Assembly: GCA_026686845.1 (NCBI GenBank)
Contig: JAIVEN010000014.1
Coordinates: 28,914,001 to 28,978,000, forward strand
Reading direction: 5' to 3'
DNA: 64,000 bases
From: Adenanthera pavonina
Taxonomy: Eukaryota > Streptophyta > Magnoliopsida > Fabales > Fabaceae
In this document: positions 19,980-32,718 of the stretch, in pieces
Layout: every line of letters starts with the position of its first letter
Position numbering within the stretch: position 1 is the first letter of the stretch
Made by a program: the position numbers and the translations under genes
The notes under the pieces: generated by a model
The model's database searches: none
What the model was told of the DNA's origin: nothing
Seen by the model: the letters and a program-made list of their open reading frames with translations, nothing else

Positions 19980-22500
19980 AGACTAAAGAGGGATATCTTT
20001 CATGGGTTTAGAATTTAGGGTTTATGGTTATTTTATTTCTTGTTCCCTTGATTGGTAAAGGAAGTATATTACAATATGAATTAAGAGAAATATAAGGAAA
20101 ATTAAGAAGTAAAATTTAGAATATTGAGCTCTAGTTTCATAGTCATGTTGAGCTTTTAGTTTGTGTATGATGGGTTTCATCAAGATGCTATCAAATTTTA
20201 GGTTTTAATTCCTTAAGCATGCTAAGCCTTTAAAAATAATTGAACCTTAAAGAATTTTATAGAATTTTATAAGGATGTTATTCCACCATTGGGCAAGAGT
20301 CTTAGTATAACAACCCTAAAAATTCTATTTATATCTAGAATATTATAATAAATCATTGTCTTTGATTTATGATTGAAAAGGGTATAAAGCATGAATAAAG
20401 AGAATTTTGGATGATTATGAGATTAAGAAAAATTTAAAGAATATTAGACTTGCTATATTATTAGACCATAATTTAATATTATTGGGCCTTTAATCTTGCT
20501 AATGTAGAAAAAGCCTAAAAGAAAATCTTTCTATGTGGGCCCAAGTTAAAAGAAGAATTCAAGATATTGTGCATTTGTCTTCTTAATATAGGAAAAGCCC
20601 TTCTTGCACATAGACCTAAGCCCAATAGGAGGAGTTAAAAGAATTGGGCCTATCCAAATAGATTTACGAGGTTTAAAAATAAAGTCCATATGTAAGACCA
20701 TAAAGATAAGAGGTTATTGGGCCAAATAAAGTCCAATAGCATACAAACAAGTTTTCTTAGGCTAAAGATCCCTACCTTAGGCCCAAAAGTTTAAAAGACA
20801 ATTATTATTGGATCAAGATTCATGCATTCGGCCCAATTGAATGAAAGAGCCTTCATGATGGACCAATTCCACTAAAATTGCCAGAAGAGTTTTACAAGAC
20901 AATGAGGGGTTTGGTTAATATGAGGACAAGTATTTCCATTAGAATTTAAGATACAAAGAGGGGAAAAGATTTGGCCAAGTAGCTCTATTAGATTTAAGAT
21001 AGAAATCAAATATAAGAAATGGCAAAGTTACACCATAGTGATTAGTTCGATGAAATTCTATTTATAGAGAATTGAAAGATATTTAAATAGAAATTTGAAC
21101 CAATTCAATATGATTTTTCTAAAATTAGTTATAAATTTTTAAAATTTAATCAAAATCTTGGGTTTACCAAATTAATAGAAACCTGGGAAGTCAAATTGGC
21201 CAATTTAAATTATTGGCCCAATCCTACTTCACAATACATCTTAATGGAGCCTAAGGCATTTATAATAAATGAATAATGGTTCTTAAAGTAAGGTGTGAGA
21301 TAGAACTTATGGCATCTTACATGGAATAAAAACTTAATGGATTAGGAGGTTCAATATGCCAAGAAATCCAACGCATGAATAGGGAGCTATATCTTCTTGG
21401 ACAAAATGGTAACCAACATGGCGTTACCGAGACTTATCACTTATTTAGTTGCCCACGTGGATGAAACTCAAGTGCCTCGTGTTGCACAGATTGAAGAGAT
21501 CCTATGAAAGCTAAGTGTGGTCTGAACCTTAAGGTTTTGGACTATGATGTTTTGGGCATAACTTATGATCGTTTAATTTAGTTGTTTGGTGTGTTTTGTT
21601 ATTATTTGGGTTGGACATTATTTAGTTTAAATAAATAAAGCATATTTTGTTCCAGAGATATTTTATTTTATTTGATGAGTTCCAATTTGTATTCCTTAGG
21701 CCCAAAGATTAATTAGTTTAATTAGTCCATTAAGATTCAATGTCATTAATATTGTTTAATTTTCCTAAGTCCATTAGAAATAATAAAGTCCAAAAGAGTT
21801 TCTTAGTCCATTTAGGTTAATTAGGCTCATTAGGGTTTATTTTCTTCGCTTATATATATGTGATGTATGACGCACATTGAACCAATTTTGAAGAAATAAT
21901 ATTCACTTTGTTTTCAGAAAGCAACTTGCTGAGACCTTATGTTCTTTTAAGAATTTGGGTGTTATTTATCAAAATGGAGATCGCCATTTCTGGCATCTAT
22001 AGCTTGGGTTTCAAGGAATAATATTTTCTTAGGATCTTAGTTTATGACTATCTTGTTTCGATGTTCCTAGGGCATAAAGGTTGAAGCTTTCTATAGTTCC
22101 TGAGTTCTGTGAGGTGGGTTATCTAACGGGTTCATGTCAATTGGCATCAAATTATGGCCCCAAAAGTCATGTATCTTGTTTCTTGTCTAATTTTCTTCTC
22201 GACCATCAAGTCATAATTAGTTATTATTTTTTTGTGATTCTTGTATCCTTCATCCTTGCTCATTGTAATCTCCTTATTTTTACAAGATACCATAAAATGC
22301 ATGAAGCGATGTGAAAGGAAGTAAGGTGGTTATGTTTCATACTCAATCCTTAAATGAAATTATTTTCCATAAGATCCTTAATAGAAATTGATTCTAAAAC
22401 TGAGCTGAAAAAGATATGTAATATACCAGTTAGATGGAAGCTCTTCTCAAGCTAAGCACAACAGTATAAGTGTTGCATAACTAGGAAGTTGAGGTTAAAA
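19980..22500 (+). other. retroelement-like non-coding repeats, no gene
   Basis: 20280-20660 carries a diverged copy of the 9060-10130 block (GACCATAATTTAATATTATTGGGCC, then a GGAGTTAAAAGAATTGGGCC end). 21540-22080 looks like transcribed LTR or leader sequence with AGGCCCAAAG words and a TATATATATG stretch at about 21850. The 77-codon frame at 22081-22314 has no recognised motif. No boundaries could be set. Confidence 0.45.
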
Positions 22501-25375
22501 GATTGAAGTGTAATGAAAAGGAATTATTAAAAAAAATTGATATTTGGGGGAAATTACGATAAGTACCTGAAATAATTGGTAATTGTGTTTTTGACCCGAC
22601 TCAAGGGTAAAATATAATATTCTGAATTTTACTAAACATTAAATAATGTAGAACGAAAAAATGGTGGAAATTTAAAAATATATCTAAAATCTCAGAAAAT
22701 AGAGACACACAGAAAGGGACCGAAAAAGGCAGAAAGATCTTTTTTTTTTAATTAGAACTGAAAAGGAGAAAATTACAAAATATCCCTAGAATTTAAATAT
22801 TTTTTAATTTGGTCCCTTAAGAAGAAAATCACATGGGGAAGAGTGTGAATAAATTGGAAAAAATAATCGTTAATTATCTAAAAGTTTCAAAAATTATAAA
22901 TTACCCTCGGTCAAGGGCTTTTTGTAAATATGAAAAATTATAGACAAAATAAAACTCTCAATGAGTTAAGCCTAATGGAATAATATTTGAAAGTTATTTA
23001 GATCAATATAATTTATATTAGGCATTAAAGTTTTATAGTTAATATTTTACCAGATAAAAAAGATTTTAAATTACAGAAAAAGAAGTACCAAGTCAATAAC
23101 ACTGAATAAACCTTACCCAAATATACTTTGGGACAAGAAAATGATGATAATCCAAAAAGTAAATTTTGGATAATTCTGTACCAATTTAATGACAATTATA
23201 GTAGAAATATTTAACCGATGCAGATAAATTTAATTAGTAAAGGGTATTTTAATCTATTAAAATTATTGAAGCAATTTTTGGCTAAAAATGAGAGTGAATG
23301 ACATCTGAAAACAAACATTGGGACACCATGGGGATTTTTGGAAAAGCTTTAGTAGAGTTAACTGAATTTGATTGATTAAACTAATGGCACTATTCATCCC
23401 ACTCATCTCTTTCCTCCAAATGTTGAGTTAAGCATGGGTTAAGCCTCATTCCACTTCATTCTTGTGCCAAAACAAAAGCTCAAAGAGAGAGGAAGAGCAC
23501 AAAAATTAGAGAGACAAAGGAGAGGCTCAAGAGCAAATTTGAAGCTCTAAGTTGCAAAGGTAAGGTATTTAGATTTTTAGCTTGTATATTTAAGTGTTTA
23601 AAAGTGTTTTCATGGAGTTTTTCTTCCTCTTTTTCCTCTGAAAATTTTGTCCATGGGAGAGAGTAGAAAGAGAAAGTTAAGCTAGGGCCAAATAATCAAA
23701 GGAAAAGGTTAAAATATGTACTAAGAAGCATGAAAACATAAGTTAGTGCAAGATTCATAAAGTAAATAATTTTCTACAATTTTTTTATAAATTTTAGCCA
23801 GCCTGAGGTTTCTAATAGGGAAGGAATTTCAAACTTTTGACCCAAAAATGGATTCCTTGGGTCCAAATTATGTAAAAATAAGGGTATTACACAAGAAATT
23901 CCAAGTGGTTTGTACAATGGAATTTCATGGTTCAAATACGCACATTGTGAAGTAAATCATGAAAATAGCGGCTTATGGCCTTGTTTTTATTATGCTCTAG
24001 GGTTCCAAGAAGTAATAGGAGATTAAAGGAACTGTGTATAAGGTTTGAAAAGTCCAAAGGTGACTACTAACCTAATTTTGCATTATATTGTATTATGATG
24101 ATTTATTGATTTTGACTGAGTTATTTGAGGGGTTATGCGACCTCAAGATGTCCAAAATATAAGGTGAAACTCTGTCCAATTTTCTACAAAATGTTTGAGC
24201 ATAAATAATTCTAAATGTTTAAATGATAATTTGATTATGTATGCTTGCATTATGTGATCATATATTTGCTTGATTGGTGATGACTACTGAAATTGTTACT
24301 TGAATTGATGAATCAACCTATGATGTCATCTTTTGAAATATTTTGAAAATCATGTGTATGTTATTAGAACTACCTCAATGATGTTATGTTCCCTTGAGCA
24401 TCATGAAATGATAGGTATAGATTTGGAACCAAGAATAATGATGTAAACAAGTTATGAAGATTATTTTGCCAAGTGATTTATGGAAAAACTCATTTTAAAC
24501 ACTCTGATGATAATGTAGGTAGTGTTCAAGTGAGATAGGTCAATTAGTTTGAATGGTTGATATGCTTTAAAAGTAGATAGAATAAGCTTTCCAAAGAGGC
24601 AAAGAATACCTAAATTGGATAAGTTTACACTTTATGATAAATTATCAAAATTAGGGTTCAGAACAAGGTGAGGTGGGAAAACTGGAAGTCTTGAACTTAG
24701 GCATTGGAAATTTCAAAAGGGAATACAAAATTTTATAGAGCTCCAAAAATTTAGTGGCTTATTTGTATGGAAAGGTCCAAGACTTAGGTTTAAGATGCTA
24801 GTTTGGAAGTAATTGAAACTATATAATAAAAAATATGTAAGTTTTCCTAAACCTGATCTAGTATGAGTAGAGCTTTGACTCGTAATAATTTAAGTTAAGG
24901 TCATACCCTATACAAGTTGAATATATATACAAGCAAAATATGGCTACAAAGTAGATATATAATGCATTCAAATTTTGTAGAATATGTACAATTTGGCTTA
25001 GGATAGAAGGATATATGATTTTTCAAATTTCTGTTTATAATCAGGAATTTTCAGAAATGACCAAATCTTTAGTACTTATTTGAAAAATAAGTTATATGAA
25101 TTGGCCAGTATTTTCTCTATTGCTTATTTTTTTTCCATGTAGAGAAGCTTTTTAGCTATTTTTAGAGACTTGAATTACTTTGATACAATTTGTGTTGATT
25201 TAGTTATGAATTTTTAAAGTTTGCTAGTAAAAATGAAAAATGTCAAATGAACAGTGCTACATAAAAATGAAAATTCTGTTTTTAATTTTTATGTGATTGA
25301 AGCTCCTAATCAAGTATAGTTAGACTCTAATAAGGTTTAATACATGAAAAATAAGGCTAAAAGTAAGGTGTGATA
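22500..25375 (+). repeat. gypsy-family LTR copy, degenerate, start not resolved
   Basis: It aligns by eye with the complete solo LTR at 32719-35234. Shared words include GGTCAAGG..TTTTTGTAAATATG, CTCTCAATGAG, TTGGGAC, GAAGCAATTTTTGGC, CATGGAGT..TCTTCCTC, AGAGAGTAGA and AGGGTTTCTAATAG, and it ends with TAAGGTGTGATA where complete copies end GTGTGACA. Its start is blurred and no target duplication was found. No coding sequence is present. Confidence 0.7.
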
Positions 25376-27750
25376 TTTTTTGTATAGAGCTGAAGGTTTA
25401 GGCTCTCAGAACAAAGATTCGGGTAAATCTTTAGATGAAAATATACCTTTAAGTAAAAGTATCTCCCCTTTTAATGTAAAATGTTATTTCTTATAGAAAT
25501 CTAGCTTGGGAATGTTTTAGTGACGTAAGAGATTAGTCCTGAGGATAGCTAATGGTAGTTACTGGATCGGTTGAGGATGTTTTACATAATTTATTTTCCT
25601 TAGGTCTTGAATCCTTTCAGAGTTAGATCTCATTAGTAAAGAGATAATGTAGGATCACAAAGGATTCTGGTAGGGCTTAGAGATCACTGCAAATCTCATG
25701 GTCATAGTAGGCAAATTATAAGGTTGCAATAGACCTCCAAAGAGAATGAGATGATAAGCCCTACAGTACTAATAGTTCTTTGAAAGTGGATGACCCAGGA
25801 TGATTTTAGAAAGATATGGAACCTTATTAATCATTAACTAATAATGAATGTTCACCTAAGGCTTTTCTTCAATACCAGGCCACTGACCAGAAAGTAGCCA
25901 AGAAATGTAATGGTGGATGATGATGAGTAGAAAGGCAAGTAACCCATATATGAAATGAAGTAATAATAGTGGTGAGATGTTTCCAGTAATGAATGAAAGA
26001 GGTGAGAAAGGAATGAATGATAGTAATGAAGGAGAAGTAGTAAGAAAAGAGATAATGGGGAAAACTAGTATAAGATTTAAAGTTAAAGGAAGGTAAATTA
26101 GAAAAGAGGAATGGCTAACAACCTAGGTATAGGAAATTGGCCTAAGCCTCATCAGAATCCTATGAAAGAAAAGGTAGGATTTGGTAGGATTCACAGTAAT
26201 GATAGCCATATAGTAATTACTAAATGGAAAAGATTGCCTAAGCCAGAAAGCCACCTAACGATAGTGATCCTTTTAAGTGTAGCCCTACAGAGCAAGTAAT
26301 TACACCTCAAGGTGAAGAGTTTGAATAACCTTTAAGCTATGATAAGTAAACTTGAGTTAGTAGAATCATTTGGGAAGACTGATAGCCCCTCCTAACTTAA
26401 CCAAGGACTTTAAATCCAAGTGACTGATAAAGTAGTTTTAAGGAATGCCATGATAGATCTAAAGGATAAGTCCAAGTTTTAGATCTCCTGAGTACTACGA
26501 TAGAAGTGAAAGTATTATTTGAAGGGCATCATGACTACTGGCTCCCTAAAAGTAGATGGGTTGAGTTAATACTTGATGATATATAGGGCTATGAGGTAAG
26601 AAAAGTCTTGAGGAATGATACAAAGGAGGATTTAATGAAGATATTGGATTACAATGATAGACAATGATAAGGTTGATGTTAGTACAAAAACCCTATACGG
26701 TCAAAGTAATAATAATGTAAGGATAGATAGAAGGTATATGTAGGAGTGACGTATGGCTACAAATTTTGAACTAAGTATGTATACAACCAAGTATTAAGTA
26801 GTAGGAATACCTAAGGTCAAAGAATAATAAGGATGAAAGTAATTAATGTTATTGCTGAGAGCAATTATTGATTACTGTGAATAGTAAGATGAAAGATAAG
26901 AATAGATAAAGCATGAAGAGATATTCAGCAAAGATAAGCAGATAAGCATGTATTTCTTGAATGACCCCAATAATAGTAGATGAAGGTAACCCTAACCAAG
27001 ATTTCATATAAATGATCTTTAATGGCCTAGATCAGTAGGAGATGACTGTGAGGGGTAACTATAAGAGAGGGTTATTGCCCATAAACAATAGGAAGAAGTT
27101 AAAGCCTATAGTGCTCCACCTATACCGCAACAACCAAATCTAGATTTTTGAGAAGTTTCTAGATTTGTAAGAAATTGCTTACTTGGGCATGAATTTACTT
27201 GGTATGTGAAGAGAAAGGGATGAAATTTTTTCCACTTGTAATCCAAGTTTAATTGTTGTGCTTCAAGGAAAAGTAATCTACTTGCGCCCAAAGTTGTTGT
27301 CTTTTCTATGATTTGGTCTTACTTGTCCTAGAAGTTACACCTATTTTGATTAGTTTCCTATTTCTATTTGAGCTTGTTTCCTAAAATTTACTTTCCTTTT
27401 TATTTGTGTCTTGTTCTACTTATTGTCTAAGTTAAGCTCTTCAAGGTTTGTTTCTTAATTTAGACCCTTTCCTAAATTTTAAATTTCTCAAAATTTCTAG
27501 GTTTCGGTTACCAATCATTAATGATAATTCTTGTTGCTTTGTCTACTAGATTTTTTAAAGAACACCATAGCTACTTGGTGTGAGTGGAGAATGGAAAGTG
27601 AGTGTTGAGATTATCATCAGGGAAAAGCCTAAATTGAGTGAAAACACAAGTGATTCACACATTATTTTAAGTTATACAAGTGAAAAGAGTGAGTGAGGTC
27701 TTATATTCCTTTGCTTCTTTTCTTGTTACAATTTTTAGATTGCATCAATC
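25376..27750 (+). other. unassigned repeat-like DNA and likely leader of a gypsy element
   Basis: 25376-27100 is purine-rich with many AATGATGA/AAGTAA words and frequent stops; I recognise no protein. 27100-27750 becomes T-rich and directly precedes the gypsy gag start at 27751, so it is probably the 5' UTR of that element. I could not identify a primer binding site. Confidence 0.4.
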
Positions 27751-29790
27751 ATGTCTGGAAGTGACGATCATAACAATTTTGATATGCAACTCATGTTGGA
27801 ATTTATTCAATGATCCCCTACGAACTTGGCCAATCAGATGGATCATGTAGAGTCCATGATTAGCAAAAGAAAGTATAAGATGTTGAAACAAGTGTTTTGA
27901 CGATTCCAAACCAATCTTCCAGAGCTTGGAAAGAAGATATCAAAGGTACATGGAAGATCCCAAATGGAGAAATCGAAATAAAATCAGCAAAAGATTAGAT
28001 GTAGGACTTCTTATCTAGTTTGATTTGAGTAAAAGGCTTCGAATTGGCAAAAGAATGTTTTTAGAAATCTGATTTCATTTTAATTCATGGAATATTTGAA
28101 AATCACCCACTAACAGACAAACTTTAAGTGTTAAAACTGATCTATTGCTTTGAAAATTTGAACTTTGACTTCTGAAATTCAAATTTTGAATTGAAAATAA
28201 GTTAGTTAGAAAAGAGATTCCTCTGATAGACGAACTTTAAGTGTAGAAATTTGAACTTTGGCATGAGTCTGATAAGATACTTTTCTAATAGACGAACTTT
28301 ATGCTTTGAAAATTTGAATTTTTGATAAAAACACAATTCATAAAAGTGAAAAAATCATCGAGGATAAGTCAAAGCTCATCTGACAGTGAAGTTTAGAAAT
28401 AGTTCAAAACTAGCTCACTAATAGACGAACTTTTACATTGGAAATTCAAATTTTAGAAACAAAGCTTTCAAGTCTGTTTATGACAATCTGTTGACATACA
28501 AATGTTGGTTTTTAAGAAATTCAAACTTTGAAATAAGTCTGATAAGAGCTCCCTCTGACAGACGAACTTTGAATCTTGAAAATTCAAATTTCGAAAAGAT
28601 GAACTAATGTGCCTTATTGAGTTGTCCACTGACAGATGAATTTTGGGTGCCAAAATTTGAACTTTGAAGGCACTGTAGCAATATGGGATAACTGTTCACA
28701 CTTATCAGAAAAACTTTAACTTGAAAATTCGTATGATCCAACATAGAAATATTTTTCAAAGATGGAAATTTGAGCTTTGCTTCATAAACAGACGAACTTT
28801 CAACTTCAACCTTAAAGTCTTTAACTTTTGGTATCTGCAAAATTCGTCTGTTGACCAACCAAAATAAAAACTTTTAGTGTCAGAAGCATTAAATGCGGTT
28901 GGTGAACGGATAGTTTTTCAGAGTAACCATTGGGTAACATCTCTAACGGGTAGATCTTGTCTCTAACGAATAGTTAAGACATAAATCTATAAATAGAACT
29001 TCATTTGAAGTTGTGGGTAACGAATTTACATTGTATATACTAAAACTCTATCAAATTCTCAACTCAAAGTCTCTTACTCTCATACTTCATTCTTCTGCAC
29101 TTCAACTTTCATATACACTCTAAATTAGAGAGTTCATTCTTTGTAATCAATCTTATTTTCATCTGGAATAAAGATTCTCTTGTGAGGGGATATCACAAGG
29201 GATTTGGGAAGCACTTAACTAGAGTGCAAAGAGAGAGATTGTAAGCTCTATGAACAGAGCATCAAAGTTGTACTGAGGCAATTGCAAGAAGCCCACTGAA
29301 TTCTTACAGGATAGTGGAAAATCTCAAGTAGTTGCTTGGGGACTGAATGTAGGTCAAGATAGAGAGACCAAACCAGGATAAACATTTGTGTCTTCCCTTC
29401 TTCTTTATTGCTCTTACATTGCGATTCTTTTATACTCTATTTTATTGTCTTTTTGTCTTCACTACACTCTTGACTTTTGGAAAACATTTTAATCTTCCCA
29501 ATTCACCCTCCCTCTTTGGAAGCCAACATATCTAACATAAGAGGCACGTCTATGAAGAAGAAGAGAACTTTTTAGATGTTGGAGAGCCATCATTCAATGA
29601 AAACAATGAAGCCTCCAAATGTGACAATGACTTGGGAGGTATCCAATTGAAGATCCCCTCCTTCTAAGGCATAGATATTCCAATTGTATACATGAAATGG
29701 GAGAGAAAAGTGAAGCATGTCTTCAAATGTCACAATTATTTTGAGGAGAAGTGTCATGCCTTAACTTTACCATCATTAGACTTCATTTAG
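27751..29790 (+). pseudogene. Ty3/gypsy gag fragment, split by a solo LTR
   Basis: The frame starting MSGSDDHNNFDMQLMLEFIQ at 27751 meets a stop (TGA), continues SPTNLANQMDHVESMISKR, and is cut by the LTR at 27881. Across one copy of the duplication it resumes in the same frame with VYEEEENFLDVGEPSFNE..DLGGIQLKIPSF, a stop, then the WERKVKHVFKCHNYFEEKCHALTL segment to about 29790. The latter is the conserved start of the plant gypsy retrotransposon gag domain (IKLKIPxFxG..YLEWExKVExxFxCHNYxEEKK). About 130 codons survive. The rest of gag is replaced by inverted LTR-like sequence. Confidence 0.8.
27876..29542 (+). mobile_element. copia solo LTR (copy C) with TSD TAAGA
   Basis: The LTR runs 27881-29537 (1657 bp), from TGTTGAAACAAG to TCTAACA, with perfect TAAGA duplications at 27876-27880 and 29538-29542. 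It is the same family as copies A, B and D: the CAGACGAA and AATTCGAA words, AACGGATAG boxes, TATA box at 28988-28995 and U5 words (GATATCACAAGG, AATTCACCCTCCCTC) are all present. It is more diverged than B and D, with many CG lost to TG/CA (for example AATTTGAATTT), and carries one U3 unit. No internal region remains. Confidence 0.95.
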
Positions 29791-30330
29791 AGTCCATTTG
29801 AATAGGTTCAGAGGCTTGAATCACTTAATTTCTTGAAACATAAAAATTGCATTTTTTGGTTCTGTTCATTTAGTATATCCACTTTTCTGGCTAAATTTTG
29901 AAAAATCATAACTAATTGTATAAAAATTGTATGATAGTGATTCTAACCTTTAAAATTAGCTCAAATCAAGGTCCACATGGAAAAAAATATAAAACAAAAC
30001 ATTCATTGTGCTAATTAATTTGTATAGTATTTATCTGAAAATTGCTGTTCATTTAGCACCTCCAAATTGTCCAGATTCATAACCATAAATTTGAAAACTC
30101 ATAACTCCTTCCACACTTAACCAATTTAAATAATCTTGGTCTTCCTAGAAAGTTTGTTATGTCTAGTTTTAAGACATACCAACCATTCAGTCATTACTCC
30201 TTATTCTGGATGAAGTTTTCAATATTGTTTGTCTTGAAAGCTCTTTGTCCAGAGTCTTCAATTCACTATTGCTTGTCCTCGAAAGTTCACAACCTTTTCT
30301 GTCATCCATATGTTACTGTCAATTATTAAT
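29790..30330 (-). repeat. inverted fragment of the gypsy LTR family
   Basis: In reverse complement this carries the words of the long gypsy LTR (TTATGAGTTTTCAAATTT, ACATAACAAACTTTC, CTAAATGAACAG). It abuts the gag fragment and the pol fragment without visible duplications. No gene is present. Confidence 0.55.
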
Positions 30331-30414
30331 GCCTACCTTAAGAATATGGAGGTGGATGAAGAAGACACATGATGCGTTACTTTGAATAAAAAATAGTAGT
30401 TAAAAGATGATGAA

Positions 30415-30645
30415 ATGGCAATAATTGGACTCTACCTATATGTGTTTCTTTCAAAAATAACTACCCTACCTCTTGAAAGAGAGGTTAAATTTGCTATAGA
30501 ACTTATCCTAGGATTTATATCCATGTCACCCTATATGATGTCACCCATAGAGTTAAGAGTTGGAGGTTCTATTACACTACTTAAATTGGAAAATTTTGTA
30601 GAAACTTCTGATATACCATTTAGTCAATTGACATCAATTCTATAG
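30415..30645 (+). pseudogene. Ty3/gypsy pol fragment before the RT core
   Basis: The frame contains TTLPLEREVKFAIELILG followed by SPYMMSPIELR, matching the stretch just upstream of the gypsy RT core (LPPxREVEFxIELxPGTxPISxxPYRMxPxEL). The next portion is scrambled, and the frame ends at 30645 before any RT catalytic motif. It is a small relic, probably of the same gypsy insertion as the gag fragment at 27751. Confidence 0.75.
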
Positions 30646-30984
30646 CTGAATATTAAATATCCTTGATAAATTTTGTTTAATGTCCTTCAAATCACAAACT
30701 CTACCTATGTAGTATTATAGCCAATTCCAACCTCAGGTAAAGGAGGAGGGTTGTGTTACGCTCTTATCAGCTAATGTAAAATTTTGTCAAATCTCTATGA
30801 CATGGATCAAGGACATTTTTTATGCTAAGGCTAGGTTGTTACCCAGAAGTAATGTGCTATATGGCTTGAATGCAGTGTTAAATGAGCTAGAGCCACTATG
30901 TCAGTGTCCGGGTGTAATGTTAAATGAGTAAAGGTTCCCACATCATTTTGGATGGATATGGGTAAAGAAGTTAGCTCAGGAGAG

Positions 30985-32718
30985 CAAGATCCATTTTGGT
31001 TCTTGGAATATTGGTATCTTAACAGGTAAATCTATAGAGGTGGTGGGCGCTATGATTCAAAGGAGAATTAACATCTTGTCTCTTTAAAAAACTAAATGGG
31101 TAGGAGAATAGGCTAAAGACCTAGACACTATTAGTTTCAAACTTTGGTTTGTATGGAAAGTTAGAGTAAGGAATTTAGTTAGTATTATTGTGGATAAAGT
31201 TTGGAAAAAGAATATGGCGGGAGTCAGAAGAATTGGAGATAGGATTTTATTCTTAAAATTGATTATTGGGCGATATGTTCAATGTTATTAGTGCTTATGC
31301 ACCTCAAGTAGGGTCAGAAGTACATATTAAGGATAAATTTTGGGAAGATTTGTAGGGCATGGTTTGAGACATCCCATGGGAGAAAAAGATTTTCATTGGT
31401 GGGGACCTTAATGGTCATGTAGGGAAAGAGATAAGGCAATATATGGGAGCTCATAACAATTTCAGTTTTGGAGAATTAAATGAAGAGGGGCATTCCATTC
31501 TTGATTTCTTAATGGCTTATAACCTCACAATTACGAATACTTGTTTCAGGAAACGGGAGGAGCATTTAACCACATATAAGAGTGAAGCTTAAAGATCACA
31601 AATTGACTTCTTTTTGGTAAGGAATTTGGATAGAAGAGCTTGTAAAGACTGCAAAGTGTTCCCTTGTGAGAGCTTAACTTCACAATATAAGGCCTTTATC
31701 CTTAATGTGATAGTTAAAGGCTATAAACTAAAAAGTCAAAAAGTATTAAATCCTAGGATCAGGTAGTAGTAACTAAAAGGTGAGCAACAATTGACCTTTA
31801 CAAGAAAAATATTTGAGAAAGGTCATTGGGACTCTCAAGGAAATGCTAACATCGTGTGGGATGAGATGGCTAAAAAGATCAGAGATACCGCTAAAGTAGT
31901 TTTGGGTGAATCCAAAGGTTGTGGACCTAAAGATAAAGAATCTTGATAGTCGAATGAGAGTGTGCAAGAGAAGATTAAACATAAAAAAGAGTATTTTAAA
32001 GTCTTACACTTGTTCAATAATGAGGAAAATTGGAAGAGTTATTGCTTAGCTAGAAATGAGACTGAGAAAGCAGTAAGCGAGGCTCAATCTAAAGTTTTGT
32101 AAGGATTCTACCAAGATTTAGGAATGAAGAATGGTAAACACAAGATTTATAAAATCACCAAAAATAAGGAAAGAAAGTCAAGAGATTTGGATCAAGTAAG
32201 ATGCATTAAGGATGGGGAAGGAAAATTTTTGGTTACTAATAATGATATCAAAGAAAGATGGGAGAACTACTTCTATTAGCTCTTCAATGATAGATTGGGT
32301 ATGACTAGTGATACAGAAGGTTTAACAACTTATGCAGATGAGTTGAATTTGAGTTTCTATAGTGGGATTCAGGTTAAAGAGGTAAAAGAAGCTCGTAAGA
32401 GAATAGATAATGGTAAGGCTATTGGCCCCGATGGTATTCCTATCGAAGTTTGGAAGTGTTTAGGAGAGAAGGAGACTTTGTGGCTCACTAAGCTTTTTAA
32501 CAAGATTTTAAGGTCAAAGAAAATGCCAGAGGAATGGAGAAAGAACACTTTGTTGCCTATATACAAGAACATGGGGGATATTCAAAATTCTTTTAATGAT
32601 TAGCGGATAAAACTTAAGAGTCATACCACGAAACTTTGAGAGTAAGTGATTAAGTATAGACTAAAAAAATAGTCTCATATTTCAAAAAATCAATTTAGAT
32701 TTATGCTAGAACGATCTA
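30985..32718 (+). pseudogene. LINE (RTE) endonuclease and N-terminal RT region
   Basis: The APE-type endonuclease begins near GSWNIGILTGKSIEVV (about 31000). It includes the GGDLNGHVG motif (31399-31425), REEHLTTYKS and SQIDFFLVR (about 31597-31623). The linker continues through KSRDLDQVRCIKDGEGK. The RT start IDNGKAIGPDGIPIEVWK and MPEEWRKNTLLPIYKNMGDI (32400-32580) is in good frame. The Q-x-G-F-x-x-G-R-S region follows as NQFRFMLERS just before the LTR insertion at 32719. Numerous stops (for example after NILSL at about 31085) and frameshifts disable it. Confidence 0.88.

Noticed and set aside
22500..25375. A solo LTR with target duplication like the copies at 32719 and 59222
   Set aside because: The end GTGTGATA is decayed and no start or matching 5-bp duplication could be found.
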